A stretch of 64,000 nt of DNA from Ancistrus triradiatus (Eukaryota > Chordata > Actinopteri > Siluriformes > Loricariidae). Below, in pieces: positions 43,200-54,358 of this stretch. The notes under the pieces were generated by a model that was not told the DNA's origin, searched no databases, and worked only from the letters and a program-made list of their open reading frames with translations. The stretch lies in the NCBI GenBank assembly GCA_025084515.1, contig JAJAGP010000018.1, positions 124,001 through 188,000 of the forward strand. Direction: 5' to 3'. How positions within the stretch are numbered: position 1 is the stretch's first letter; each line of letters starts with the position of its first letter. Position numbers and translations under genes: made by a program.

Positions 43200-43770
43200 A
43201 CGAGTGCGTACACAGGAACTTAATAAATCAATAATCCAATCAACAAGGTTACATGCACTTGTGTAATCTGATAACGGGAAACCTCCAGGTTTACATGACT
43301 CAGGAAGCAATCGGATTTCTACTTTGCAACCAACCAATAGTCTCAGAGAAACATGTGACACAAACTTCAAAAATGAATATTAAACAATCAAATTGTTCAT
43401 TTTCTCTAGTATATACTGCATTTCTGAGTCTCCATAAACTGTTTCGCTGCCTTACTTCCGTGGTGCCTTTAATTCCGGTGTTGCCAGATTGCGCGAGACA
43501 AAACCCATCACTGTCAATGGAAAAAAGAAGCCAAATGAAGCCAAGTCTTTAGAATACACGGACCTGGTAACCGTGTCGGGTAAGGCTCACACACATGCGC
43601 AGACTGAGAAAAGCGATTGGAACTTGAGTAACTGGTATACATGCTATGAGTAATCTGATTACTGAAATACTGAGATCTCTCTTTATCGGATTTCTTAATC
43701 TGAGTTCTAGATCGGAGTATGCTGTGTACATGACCACTGGAAAAATCAGATAATGTAAACGCACTCAATG
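43200..43770. mobile_element. Inverted-repeat element, copy 2 of the 17336 family
   Basis: ACATGCACTTGTGTAATCTG, CTCCAGGTTTACATGACTCA, GCAACCAACCAATAGTCTCA and TGTGTACATGACCACTGGAA parallel 17390-17800. The block GTTGCCAGATTGCGCGAGAC (43481) is shared with the hairpin at 10415. Confidence 0.75.
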
Positions 43771-43909
43771 TTTAGGTAGGAGGTGCTTGAATACCAGGAC
43801 CCAAGGTCTCCAAACAGAACATTGCCCAGAGCATCACACTGTCAATGTTATTTCCATGTCAGTGGTTTTAATGTTATGGCTGATTGTTATAAGCTCAAAC
43901 AAGTAGAGT
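43771..43909. other. Unassigned spacer
   Basis: Nothing recognised. Confidence 0.3.
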
Positions 43910-44461
43910 GGAACATCGAAACGGTCCGTTTGAATTTTTATTGCCCCCAAATTCAAAACTAAAATTCTAACTTTGAACATCGGTACGCTAAATAAAACAC
44001 TCAATGGTGCGATCTTCCAACCATGATGTATGTAATCCAGTCCAGTCGGTGGCGATAATGCACCAATATGGTATGCCAATTGCCATAAAACCCAATAGAA
44101 GGAGAGCTAGGGCACGATCATAGGCATATTATGCATATTATATTATTTTATTAATTTATTATTATATTATGTACATAAGAAGACTATAAGTGCTAAGACA
44201 TGTTGAAATTGCATTCGCCTCAGTGGCTATAAAGTTTCACTTTTTTTTCACTTATTTCAGGTCTTTATTGATTTTAGCATTGTATTACATTCCTTTTAAG
44301 AATTAATTAGATACGAATATAGACGTTAAAAACAATAATTTGGGGATCGGAAATCTTATTTACATTTCTTCTTATGGGGAAATTTGATTCCGACTTCGAA
44401 AAAATCGGACTTTGAATAGCCTTCCAGAACCTACTAATTTCGAATTGTGACGTTCCACAGC
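43910..44461. mobile_element. Inverted-repeat element with GTGGAACATCGAAA ends
   Basis: GAGTGGAACATCGAAACGGT at the left and CGAATTGTGACGTTCCACAG at the right are inverted partners with mismatches. The AT-rich interior has no frame of interest. Confidence 0.6.
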
Positions 44462-45619
44462 AGTGTTATTCTCCATTAAATATTGTTATACTCCTGTGTT
44501 GTGAAATGGAACAGCTGTATTTCTTAAAAAATCTCTTGTTTGATCACCAACAATGGGTTTAACTACAAGCAAAGTAATGATGGTTCACAGACACACCAAG
44601 CAATTTCTAGAGACTTTGGGCATTGTTGTGAAGTGTTGAGGGTTTTGTTGCAGCTGGTAACCTTGAAATATTCATATCTAATAGCTGGAGTAGCCCAAAA
44701 TACCAAAATAAAGCAATTTTATATACATACAGTAGCATATAAGACAGGTCAGGTCAGTTTCTAGAAGCTTCCAAGCTTCTACATACATTACGCTAGTCAG
44801 AAAAAGGCAACCAACAGTTGTTAACCAGCAGAACAAGAGGGTATAAGGGTGTGTTACTGTAGCCAAACATGACAGATATTCATATTAACTGAAATTCTAT
44901 GTAGGTGCTACTACCTAAAAAGGCCAGTTCATCTCTGCTAATAAACTAGCGTGCATGCTTGTAGCTATGTCATCCTAATCAGAAACCAACAGGGATTAAG
45001 CGCTGACGCAAGATTGTGTGATCTTTCTGAAGTTGACTGAACATTGACACTAACAACGCCAGCAGTATTCTTCTACAACTGATGCCAGCCCATTTGGTCT
45101 AATCCCTTCCTTGATCAAACCGAAATACCACTCTGATAAGCGCATAGACAGGAACGGATTAGCAAAAGCCATTCAGCGATAGTCCCGCAAATCCTGACTG
45201 GAAGTCTCGCTCGTAAGACGATAAGCTGGGGAAATCAATCGGACTATTTTCTTGACGAGTCCGAAGACAGTTTGCTACATAAATATTTTAAATATGATGA
45301 TCAATGCCAATGTTCCTGCCAAACAAACCGCATATTCGAGCACGATCCACTTTACAGCTGGTGTGGGTCTGAGCATTTAAAAGGCTTGAGATGGGCATTT
45401 TAGCATGGTTGGTACCACAAAATCCTGTGCCCTGTCCATATCACACACAACAAACCTAATCCCAAAGAGCATTAATTAAAAAAAAACATACACACAAAAG
45501 GGGTCCAGATGGAGATCAAAACAGTTCTTGAACCTCAGACCCGAGAAAAATCCTACAACAAATGCCACTATAGATCATCTTTACAGCCATTTTATTATCC
45601 TTTTCATAATATTACATTA
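44462..45619. other. Unassigned sequence, no gene seen
   Basis: About 1.15 kb. No recognised exon, RNA or repeat. Confidence 0.35.
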
Positions 45620-46175
45620 CAGTGGTACCTCGGTTTGAGCACCGTGCAAAGGTTTCCCATAAGCAATAATGTCAATCGAATTAACCCGTTCCGGACCCCC
45701 AGAAAATCCACACTGTATAAGGCATTATATGCATTAACAGAATGGTATTGTACAGGTGCTCCCTGATTTATGATGGGGATACGTTCCGACAAATCCATCC
45801 CAAGTTAAATGTATCATGAACTGATAAGTTTCAAATAGTCTATACTTAACCTACAGTCGGCCAAAACCATTAACACAAAGCTTATTTCATAATTATGTCA
45901 TTTAGTGAGTAATGGATTGAAAGTGAGTAGTAAAAGCAAAACACTTAGTCTACTGGTGAACTGGTGAAGATGCTAAAGCCAAGAGGATTCAGTCCCTTTT
46001 TTATTTTCGGTTGGCTGCAATCCTCAACCTTTTTAGGACCCATTGGAATTTATTGTGAAGTTGAATCAATGAATCACTGCGTACTGGATTGTGAATCATG
46101 AATCGTGAATCGAGTTCCAGCTGAAACGAGTCACGCATCTTGACTCATTTTTCTAGTCGACAGGCATCGAGAACC
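45620..46175 (+). mobile_element. GGTACC-type inverted-repeat element, copy 3
   Basis: It begins CAGTGGTACCTCGGTTTGAG after TA. It carries TAAGGCATTATATGCATTAA and CTGATTTATGATGGGGATAC and ends near GGCATCGAGAACCAATGG. The right end is decayed. Confidence 0.85.
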
Positions 46176-46470
46176 AATGGTAATTAGTTAATGGCTAATT
46201 GCTACAAACACACTATGCCGGTAGAGCCGTGAACGTACTAAATAACGATTAGCGGCGATTAATATAATCCGCCAGTAATAAAAGGAAACGATTAAGAGAT
46301 TGCAAAAGTACTGTATATACGATTCTGAAGCTGCTTTGAGAGAATGCACCATAGTAAAATGCGCTATAAAAATGAATCTGATACAAATTATAGCATTGCA
46401 CAGTACAGCACTAGATGTTTTCCTTTGTGTTTTAATTACTGTTATTGTTTAAAATAAAACACTATGCGGA
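46176..46470. other. Unassigned; small LINE-like-tail fragment at 46325-46380
   Basis: GAAGCTGCTTTGAGAGAATG then ATGCGCTATAAAAATGAATC resembles the tail of the repeat at 32520. Confidence 0.45.
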
Positions 46471-46615
46471 AAGTATCTAAAGTATCATGTGAATATGGTA
46501 ATGTCTGGTCAACGTCCATTTCGGTTAACCTCCGCATTACATTCTGTGAACAGGACGTTAACCGAAATGGACGTTGACCAGACATTACCATAGTCACATA
46601 ATACTTTAGATACTT
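46471..46615. repeat. Near-perfect 59-bp inverted repeat (hairpin), 27-nt loop
   Basis: The arm at 46471-46529 pairs with 46557-46615 with 57 of 59 positions complementary. Arm sequences (AATGTCTGGTCAACGTCC, GGACGTTGACCAGACATT) belong to the AACGTCC family seen at 22140 and 50285. The low divergence of the arms suggests a young foldback insertion or recent arm homogenisation. Confidence 0.96.
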
Positions 46616-47029
46616 TGCACACAGCCTACCTGTATAGCAAAGTTCAATGTTTCCCGGCTGCCACAACATCAGGAACACGCCAACACTGCAACACTTCACT
46701 ATGCACGCGGCTTGGAAATTCAGAGCACAAAACTTTTAGGTATGCCCAAAGTCTCGACCATTTCCTCAAACAAATGTGCAGTTGTTTTTGTTTGTGTGTG
46801 AGCCACGGAATTACTTGTAGAGGGAAATCCACACCTATTTACTACACAGTTAAAGGGATTAGAAACTGAAACTAGTATCAAATGTTGGGTTTGTGGCATT
46901 ACTTATGAGTTTGAACATGATTGTATGCTAGCATACTACCAGTCCAAATTTCAGTACTAATAGCATTATCAGTGCATCCCTAGTTACACTATAGAGGCAC
47001 CCCTAGCCTGATTTCTGAGTCCATCAACT
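46616..47029. other. Unassigned; continues the AACGTCC-type repeat to about 46720
   Basis: GCACACAGCCTACCTGTATA resembles the corresponding part at 22318. No gene seen. Confidence 0.4.
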
Positions 47030-47470
47030 CAAACCCCAATATACCCGAGCCACAGCAGAGGACAGTGACTCTCTGGATCCTCTGGTTGGCTGGGGACGAA
47101 GTGCCGCCAAAGACTTTCCTGCCGAGGACTCGAGATCCTAGATTGACTCTGTGTATCAGACTACATATCTTTACGTTATTTTATTTGAACTATTACTATA
47201 AAACATATTTGACTAGATAAATTAGTTTCACTCTTACATTTATCATCTACGCCACCCAAGCAGGTCGGGTCCCTTTTTGAGTCTTGGTACTCCCAAGGTT
47301 TCTTCTTCATAACGCTTAGGGAGTTTTTCCTTGCCAATGTCGCCCTAGGCTTTGCTCAATTTGGGATTGGCCGTATATATTAGAAAATTATCTAAAATTG
47401 TGAAGCTGCTTTGTGACAATGCTCCATTGTAAAAAGCGTTATAGAAATAAATCTGCCTTGACTTTACTTA
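47030..47470 (+). repeat. Dispersed repeat with LINE-like tail, copy
   Basis: GGTCCCTTTTTGAGTCTTGG, TACTCCCAAGGTTTCTTC, CGCCCTAGGCTTTGCTCAAT, GAAGCTGCTTTGTGACAATG and a tail with AATAAATCTGCCTTGAC. Parallel to 32380-32580. Confidence 0.8.
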
Positions 47471-47844
47471 TATTCACTGGACATTGACATTGTCAAGGCA
47501 CCTTGATAGCCCGCCTTGGTCGGTGAACTCGCATACTTTGGATTCAAGGCTGGTCCATGCGCCTCCTCGTCTCCTGGCATCGTCTTTCCTAAAGTGATGC
47601 TGATTGATCATCCCAAACAATATATTAATTACGCACTAACATCCCTAATGGCTGATAATTAGCACATCTGTCACATTTGGCGAATTTGCGTTCGAGGTCA
47701 TTCGGGAAGGTGAGGAGTAATGACGACGTGAGAAGTGATGTTTATCGATCGTGATGCAGCGTTTGTGTTTCTGGCCGAGATAAAAGGCTCCACTCCACTG
47801 GACCGTGCGACAGCCTACAAGCTAAAAACTGGATATTTGGATTC
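47471..47844. other. Unassigned sequence
   Basis: Non-repetitive, no gene recognised. Confidence 0.3.
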
Positions 47845-47960
47845 CACTTGCGTGGACAGTGCTATGGATTACAAATCAGTATTTTGTGAGTTCAAATCCC
47901 AGCTCTGTCAAGCTGATGGGCTATTAAGAAAGACCCTTTACCCTCAACTGTATAATGGTT
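47845..47960 (+). repeat. SINE fragment
   Basis: A B-box-like GAGTTCAAATCCCAGCTCTG followed by TCAAGCTGATGGGC and AAGACCCTTTACCC. Degenerate. Confidence 0.6.
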
Positions 47961-48288
47961 AAATATAAAGACTTTTTGTTCTTATATTTAACTGTTGCAT
48001 CTACAGTCATTCTAGTCTTTTGGGTTCCATATTATTATTTACTATATTTTTTTCCATTATTATTTATTACTTGGGAAAGATTGCATTTAATTATATGTCG
48101 TACGTTCAAAAATCAACAAGCTTGTCCAAAAGAAGGATGCTTTCGCCATAGCATGGCAACAGTTTAGTTTCAGTGTTAAATGCGGTCCGTGCTGAGGGAC
48201 TTCGCTCTGTACTTCAGAAGTGGAAGAAGAATTAGCATGCATTACAACGGACCATGACAGGCAGCAGACCAGACATCTGGTATATTCA
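47961..48288. other. Unassigned sequence
   Basis: No gene recognised. Confidence 0.3.
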
Positions 48289-48720
48289 ATACTGTGCAAA
48301 ACTCTCAGGCCACCACTATATTTGTTGTTTTAGCAATGGTATAATGACCATATGTAACACATTGTCGACGAATGAACCCAAATAGTTAAAACTCGGAGTC
48401 ATCAATCGATAATCCACTGATCTTCATTTCAATCGTTGTGAGCTTTAGCATATGTTAACCTTTTCCCCCCGTTCCCCTTAAAAAAAAAACAGGTTTCTTT
48501 CTACCCTTCCAAAAAGACCAATCCTGGTCAAGTTTCCTCAGACTGTAGGGTCAACTTGGCATCCCAATAAACCTGCCAGATACTGCATCAAAATGTCCTG
48601 TATTTTCTGGTTGTACTCTTATAAAACACTGAGAAATATTTATATATGGTCATTATACAACTTCTAAACCAAATGGTATATCTAATCTAATGGTGGCCTA
48701 AGACTTTTGCACAGTAGTGT
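48289..48720. mobile_element. CAGTACTGTGCAAAAGTC-type MITE, copy 4
   Basis: Ends ATACTGTGCAAAACTCTCAG and GGCCTAAGACTTTTGCACAG. Internal GGTATAATGACCATATG and CCACTGATCTTCATTTCAAT match the other copies. Confidence 0.85.
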
Positions 48721-50284
48721 ACATCTACATAACAGTTTGCCGACGGGCAGACTGGCATTAGCTTGTTTCTGTCGGCGGAAATGTGACGATGACTGAACCA
48801 CAAGAATGACTGAATTCAATCCAGTATAGATATCGTAGGTCGGTAAACTTATATCTTGGTAATAGAATTTATTGTGATGATTCTTCAGATGATAATTGTT
48901 TGTCTGTAATTATTTGCAGATAATAATATAAATATATTGTAATTCATTGGCCCAAGCCTAGTAGAAATGCAAAAGCACTTTTTTCAGTTTTGTATATGAG
49001 ACCTCAGTGGAGGGTCTCCGAAACCAGTCAGACCAAGCTCCAACATTTCAGGGCATTTCATAAGCGACCATAGCTGGACGCCAGAAGATTTAATAGCTTC
49101 AAATGAAGTGATTATTTCCTGTCCCTGCTCATTACAATCAGGCCTCGTTAAGGATTCCGGCTTATTCACAGAAATCAAAAACGATGCAATCAAACTGCTG
49201 AATCCATTGGCGAATGCTTATTATCCCCAAACTGACACACAACAGCTTTTGTTTTCACCAGACTGATCCCTGAGTGGGCCACGCCTAAAACAGCCCAACC
49301 GTCCTCCCATGGCAGGTAATATTAAATCAGACCCAACCTGCTGATGACCAGACATGAGGCTAAGAAGATGTCCATATTACTAAATTTAAATTTCCAGGTC
49401 ATGGGCACACATAGGGTAACAGCAGGAGGTTGGCAACCTGTGCGTATCAAAGCGAGTTAGATTAGCCAGGGCTGTGCTCTCACAGCGAGACAGGCACAAA
49501 CCGAGTGGAGCTCTCAATCTGTATGTAATTAGAGAAGCTCTGGACCTCTACATGGGACTGTTCCAGTCCAGCGGACTCAAACCGAGCGGTGAAAATGTCG
49601 CGGAGCCTCCTAAAGTTAGCCACAGGTTTGTAAAAATGGAAAGCGCCAACAGACGAAGACACTAGGCACCAAATATCGTTATAGACATGAAGGTGTCAAG
49701 TCTGCTGAGACTAAAGCACCTTTCCCTCATGACAGCGACTGTGGCAGTTCATAACAGCATCCTATAATAGAGTCCTGCTGCCTCGATGCGACTGATGTAC
49801 GCTTCTGGGTATCATCAAAGATGCAAGAGAGGATTAGAGATAAACACAGCGAGAATACACTTTGAATATTAAGTGCCGCAAAACCGATTTCGTCTGCCAC
49901 TCACTTTTCTGCTGCTTCCTTCCTCTGTCAATCTGCTCATTTAACATGAGCTATAAAGCGAGGGCCTTTCAATTCAATTAGGTATTACAGTTGGCCCACC
50001 CCGGGCCACTCTTATGTCCGTCCTGTGTGCTCCAGGATAGGAATATTAAAGCTAAAAACATAGACATCTATGGAGAAAGTTACAGCAACCAAAACTCAGA
50101 GGAAAGTGGTCAACAGTGGGCTCTACTGACCGAAAAAGGGAGTAGCGGTGTGTGATCCTCCATGTAGGCTAATTCTCCACGTAGATGTCTGATGCTCAGT
50201 GTGGGGATTGCGCACGCACAGGATATCGTCAAGATCCAGACGAATGTGGTATTACTGGGAACAAAATGCTCGGTATGAGCCCCA
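48721..50284. other. Unassigned sequence, no gene seen
   Basis: About 1.55 kb without identified repeats, which is unusual for this window. Opposed frames at 49474-49665 have no motif. 49900-50030 could be conserved non-coding DNA, but this is untested. Confidence 0.35.
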
Positions 50285-50590
50285 AGTCTTTCCTAATACC
50301 ATTAACGATTGACCGGACATTACCATAGTGACACAGTCGTTTTGTGTTGCTGTAATGTAAATATAAAGGGTAAAACAGCACTGGAACGCCACCACCTACA
50401 CAACATCCGAAGCCCGGACTGTTACGAAATCAATAATCCATATCACTCTCACCACGAAACACACAACACTGTGGTTCTACAGTTACAAGCAAACATAACG
50501 ATTGCACAAACCGTAGGACCAAAATGGACCAAGATGGAATATGAACATAAATAAACATACCTCTCTGGTTGCACCCGACAAAGAGGGAAC
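50285..50590. repeat. AACGTCC / CATAGTGACAC dispersed repeat, copy 2
   Basis: ACCGGACATTACCATAGTGA, CCACCTACACAACATCCGAA and TCTCTGGTTGCACCCGACAA align with 22210-22430. Confidence 0.7.
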
Positions 50591-51090
50591 AACCTGACTG
50601 CCGAAACTCGATTCACGATTCACAAACCAGTACACAGTAATTCAGTGATTCAGATTCACAATAGCTCTTGCTCAGTGCAGATCTCCGCTCTGTTTATTGC
50701 ATTTTTTGTTATTTTTACATCTAACGTAGTGCATTCTTAGTGCAACTAGATCTCCATGGGTCCTAAAATGGTTAGTAAAGACAGCAAACCGAAAGTCCTC
50801 TTGGCTTTAGCAGTTAGCATCAGCAGCTAGTGCCCTGAGTTCACCAGCAGAGTAAGTGTTTTGCTTGTACTTCTCACTTTCAATTCAGTACTCACTAAAT
50901 GACATGAGTACTGGATTCAATGCTATATTCTTAGTGCAAATAAATCTCCATGAGTCCTAAAAATGGTAGTGATGACAGCCAAATGAAAGGGAAACAGGAA
51001 AGTGAAACTGAATCCTCCAGAACACAGGCTGCAGTTAGCATTTGCAGCTTTTCATTTTCAATCCATTAAATTACATTAGATTTTTTCAAC
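50591..51090 (-). mobile_element. GGTACC-type element, copy 4 (reversed, internally duplicated, incomplete)
   Basis: AACTCGATTCACGATTCAC, ATTCAGTGATTCAGATTCAC and CTCCGCTCTGTTTATTGCAT match copy 2 at 28060-28140. The block from TTCTTAGTGCAA to CACTTTCAAT appears twice (near 50730-50885 and 50925-51065). The GGTACC end is missing and a microsatellite follows. Confidence 0.75.
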
Positions 51091-51097
51091 ACTTTAG

Positions 51098-51102
<5 letters not shown>

Positions 51103-51171
<69 letters not shown>
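51103..51171. repeat. (TA)n microsatellite, about 34 units
   Basis: Uninterrupted TA, directly followed by a GA tract. Confidence 0.98.
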
Positions 51172-51173
<2 letters not shown>

Positions 51174-51174
51174 A

Positions 51175-51296
51175 AGAGAGAGAGAGAGAGAGAGAGAGCG
51201 CGAGAGACAGAGAGCGAGAGACAGCGAGAGAGAGACAGCGAGAGAGAGACAGAGAGACAGCGAGAGAGAGACAGCAAGAGAGACAGAGAGAGAGAC

Positions 51297-51328
<32 letters not shown>

Positions 51329-51386
51329 AGACAGCGAGAGAGAGAGACAGCGAGAGAGAGAGACACAGAGAGAGAGAGAGAGACAG
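51175..51386. repeat. (GA)n microsatellite with GACAGCGAGAGA variants
   Basis: More than 200 bp of purine-rich repeat with recurring ACAGCGAGAGAGAG and ACAGAGAGAGAG units, which suggests a higher-order 12-20 bp repeat inside. Long low-complexity frames occur on both strands and are not genes. Confidence 0.97.
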
Positions 51387-52251
51387 CTATAGTGGCCCAA
51401 ATAATCAACTACACCTCTGAAACTGCGACTACCAATATTTATAAGGAACTTTACAGAAAAACAAGCCCAAAGTCGCTTAAAATAAGCAGACTTTCCAACT
51501 GTGGTATTAACAGACATAGTGTTGTGCAAACACCAAGCAGACAAACTGATCTCAGAACAATTCTATTTTCTGTAATATTTTTAAAGCAGAATAATGAATC
51601 TCTTATAAGTTATTAATTTACCCAGCGTATTTAAAAAAAGGCTTTTAACCCAAAGACAGTGTCTTATCAACGATAAATACAAATTTAACCCTATAAGCAT
51701 ACTGGCTACATTCAGCTAATACTAGCAAGAAGTAGCTCGATAAAGTAGGTAAAGTCCTTATTACCCCGGTGAAGACTCCTTGGGCTTTCTAGAAGCATTA
51801 TACAAACTACATTTGTCACTTTTATGAATACGCTGGTCTAAAACTTTGTGTGCAAGTCGTGGATCCATAGAGTGAAATGATTTCTGCAGATTGACTAATG
51901 TCTTCCTGACAGCGAACGTTGCACAGTGATTCAATATGAATCACAGCATCATCGCCCCAGAGGTCAGAGCAGATATGGTCACACTGTGATTCATACATTA
52001 TACGAAGGGATAATTTGCTGCTTTTGCTATTTGCTCAGTGACATGATTACTACTCTTGAAAAAAAGATATGGAAAAAAAAAAACACACAGAGGATGTTCA
52101 TTCAGCCTTTTTTTTAAACTTCGTAGCACATAAACAAATCGCAGATGTGACACGAAATGGGGTTTGATAGCTGAATATTGTGGCTTTGTGAAGCGTAGCT
52201 CAAACTAATTAGATTTTTTTAATTAAGGGCATATTTTTCCCATATCAGACT
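51387..52251. other. Unassigned sequence
   Basis: No gene recognised in about 860 bp. Confidence 0.35.
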
Positions 52252-53302
52252 GAGGAAAAATTATGGAATCGCCCTGTAATTTGCATTTGAAAAATTAATA
52301 CCAGCACATCCACAAATGCAAATGAGGGCTCACAGGCCTTACTGAGCCGAGGGAAGTTGCTATTTGAAAGAAAACACGGCTTCGACAAGAATGCCACCGA
52401 GTGAAACAATGGAAAAGATTGAAACTCCTTCAAGAAGGAAATCCAACACAGAGCGGGGCAAAAGATGTTGGTTGTTCCCAGTCAGCTGTGTCGAAATTTT
52501 GTTTTAAAAAGTAAAAACTTGGCTAGGACAAGGAAGGCGTAAAAGCACCAGAACAGAAAACTCAAGCATTATGTTTTACATAGAAAGGGCATGACAAAAC
52601 AAATGAAAAACAAATTGGCGGAAACATGAGACAATGTTTGTGAATGGACTGTAAGCGGTGAACTGAATGAAATGGGATTTAAAAAAACCAAATGAAGACC
52701 AGCACTAACGCCTAAAATGAGAAACAAGGTTACTGTAGGGTAAAGAGAAGCAATCATGGAGTGAGGAGGATTTGATGAAAGTGCCATTCTGAGGAAGCAT
52801 ATAAATATTTCCCCATTCATTTCTGATAAAGGACTGCATGGCAGGTAAAGAGGCAGGGAAGATGGCAATCATCACCTCGACAGTCAATGCACAGATGTAG
52901 ATTTTTCTCATTCCATCATTTTTTCTCACTTTTTTCTCCCTCTGCTGACAGAAAATAGGTCATTTTTCACTGTGGTAATGCATCTGGAACAGAGCAAGCA
53001 GTGTTGATGCTTTCCTTCAGGAGAGGCACATCAGCTCACATGACCAGCCAACAATCCGGATCTCAGCCCAATTGAAATTCTATGGTGGAAATGAAAAGAA
53101 AAATGGGTCCATGACAAGCCTCTGTCCTGCAAAGCTGATCTGATTGAAAAAGTTGGAACCAGCTTGACGTCGAATTATGTTTTTCATTAGTGAAGTTCAT
53201 GTCGCAAACCATTCAAGCCTGAGGAGAAGTGCTAATTGTGGTTTGTTTGGCTGACGAGTCCACGTTTTTTCCTCAACGCTGAGTGATTCCATAATATTTC
53301 TC
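52252..53302 (+). mobile_element. Tc1-like element, family D, strongly decayed
   Basis: GAGGAAAAATTATGGAATCG at the left and CTGAGTGATTCCATAATATT at the right are inverted ends. The length of 1.05 kb is close to a Tc1 with deletions. Transposase traces lie on the plus strand. Confidence 0.78.
52370..53175 (+). pseudogene. Tc1 transposase pseudogene (family D)
   Basis: Only traces of the DDE transposase remain. Near 52395-52500 the plus strand reads PSETMEKIETPSRRK in one frame and AKDVGCSQSAVSK in another, a helix-turn-helix-like piece. Near 53048-53090 NPDLSPIEILWWK, read with a frame choice, contains the catalytic Glu. ADLIEKVGTSL follows at about 53130. Between them no Asp region could be joined, and a minus-strand frame (52569-52929) crossing the area is not a gene. 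Stops and frame changes are many, so this is older than the family A and B copies. Confidence 0.65.
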
Positions 53303-53689
53303 TCCATTTCATCGGGAGCAAAACATGCGCTTAATTAAAACAAGTTAATTGACTTCAGTGTCTTTGAGACATGCTTCATAAAGTCAGAATGTTCAGCTAT
53401 TAAACAAAAATCGTTTGGTGTCATATCTGTGAAGAAACTGGGTGAACATTCTCCAAATGTGGCGTTTCCTGAACCATAATGACTGTTCTGAAAAACAGAT
53501 GGCATTTTCGGCATTTTAACAAAGAGATGCCATGGTTAGCACGCTGCCTATGTGCTAAGGGAAGTGTTTATGTCACCTCGGGTTATTGATCGAGGCCTCG
53601 GTCTGATGCTGATCTATTGATGGAAGTACACACAGGCTTAATGAGACGACGCCCGCCTGTGCACTCACTCAATACACAGTGCAAGAGAT
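53303..53689. other. Unassigned sequence
   Basis: No feature recognised. Confidence 0.3.
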
Positions 53690-54178
53690 TTCAAGACAGT
53701 GTTATTCTGTACTGAGTAATAAACTGTGCTTCTGCTGCGGTAGCCCATCTGCTTCAAGGTTTGACATGTTAAGATGCTCGTCTGCATACCTTGGATGTAA
53801 CCACTGAATATTTGAATTACTGTTGCCTTTCTGTCACTTGAAAAAGCCTGGCCATTCTTCTCTGACCTCTGGCAACAACAAGGCATTTTTGCCCAGAGAA
53901 CTTCCCTCGCTGGATTTTTTTCTCTATTTCGGACCACTCTCTGTACTCCCTAGAGATGGCGCTGTGTGTGAAAATCCCAGTAGCCAGTTTAGCTCGTGTA
54001 GCACCAAAAACCATGCCACGTTCAAAGTCAGTTAAATCACCTTTCTACCCCATTCTGATGCTCGGTTTGTACATCAGCAGCTTGTCTTGACTATGTCTAT
54101 ATAACTAAATGAATTGAACTGCCATGTTATTGGCTGATTAGATATTTACTAAACAAGCAGGTGTACGTAATGAAGTTA
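53690..54178 (-). mobile_element. Tc1-like element, family E, 5' part only
   Basis: GCGGTAGCCCATCTGCTTCA, CTGGCCATTCTTCTCTGACC, CCATGCCACGTTCAAAGTCA and the end GCAGGTGTACGTAATGAAG are stations of a very common fish Tc1-type element. The half coding for the catalytic domain is absent. Confidence 0.8.
53730..54055 (-). pseudogene. Tc1 transposase N-terminal pseudogene (family E)
   Basis: The minus strand reads DFERGMVFGATRAKLATG, the first helix-turn-helix region of this family, then SREYREWSEIEKKIQRGKF and GQKCLVVARGQRRMARLFQV. After a frame change it reads DRKATVIQIFSGYIQGMQT and LKQMGYRS, the second DNA-binding domain. The sequence stops there, so no catalytic Asp or Glu region is present. 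It had at least one frameshift before truncation. A (TTTA)n tract lies just outside the end. Confidence 0.82.
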
Positions 54179-54181
54179 AAA

Positions 54182-54260
54182 TATTTTATTTATTTATTTT
54201 TATTTATTTATTGTTTTTTTCTTTCAGTTTTATTTATTTATTTTTAAACATTTTAAATGA
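54182..54260. repeat. (TTTA)n-rich tract
   Basis: ATTTATTTATTT runs interrupted by TTTTTTCTTTCAG. Confidence 0.8.
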
Positions 54261-54287
54261 TTTTGTTATTACTATTTTTAAATTATT

Positions 54288-54288
<1 letters not shown>

Positions 54289-54340
<52 letters not shown>
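54289..54340. repeat. (TA)n(TG)n microsatellite
   Basis: About ten TA then sixteen TG units, 19 bp before a Tc1 end. Confidence 0.95.
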
Positions 54341-54342
<2 letters not shown>

Positions 54343-54358
54343 ACTCAGTATATACACA

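Noticed and set aside
46471..46615. Rho-independent terminator or attenuator
   Set aside because: Bacterial terminators do not apply to a vertebrate genome. The hairpin belongs to a dispersed repeat family.
51042..51544. Long low-complexity frames across the TA/GA tract
   Set aside because: Microsatellites of period 2 give stop-free frames by composition alone.
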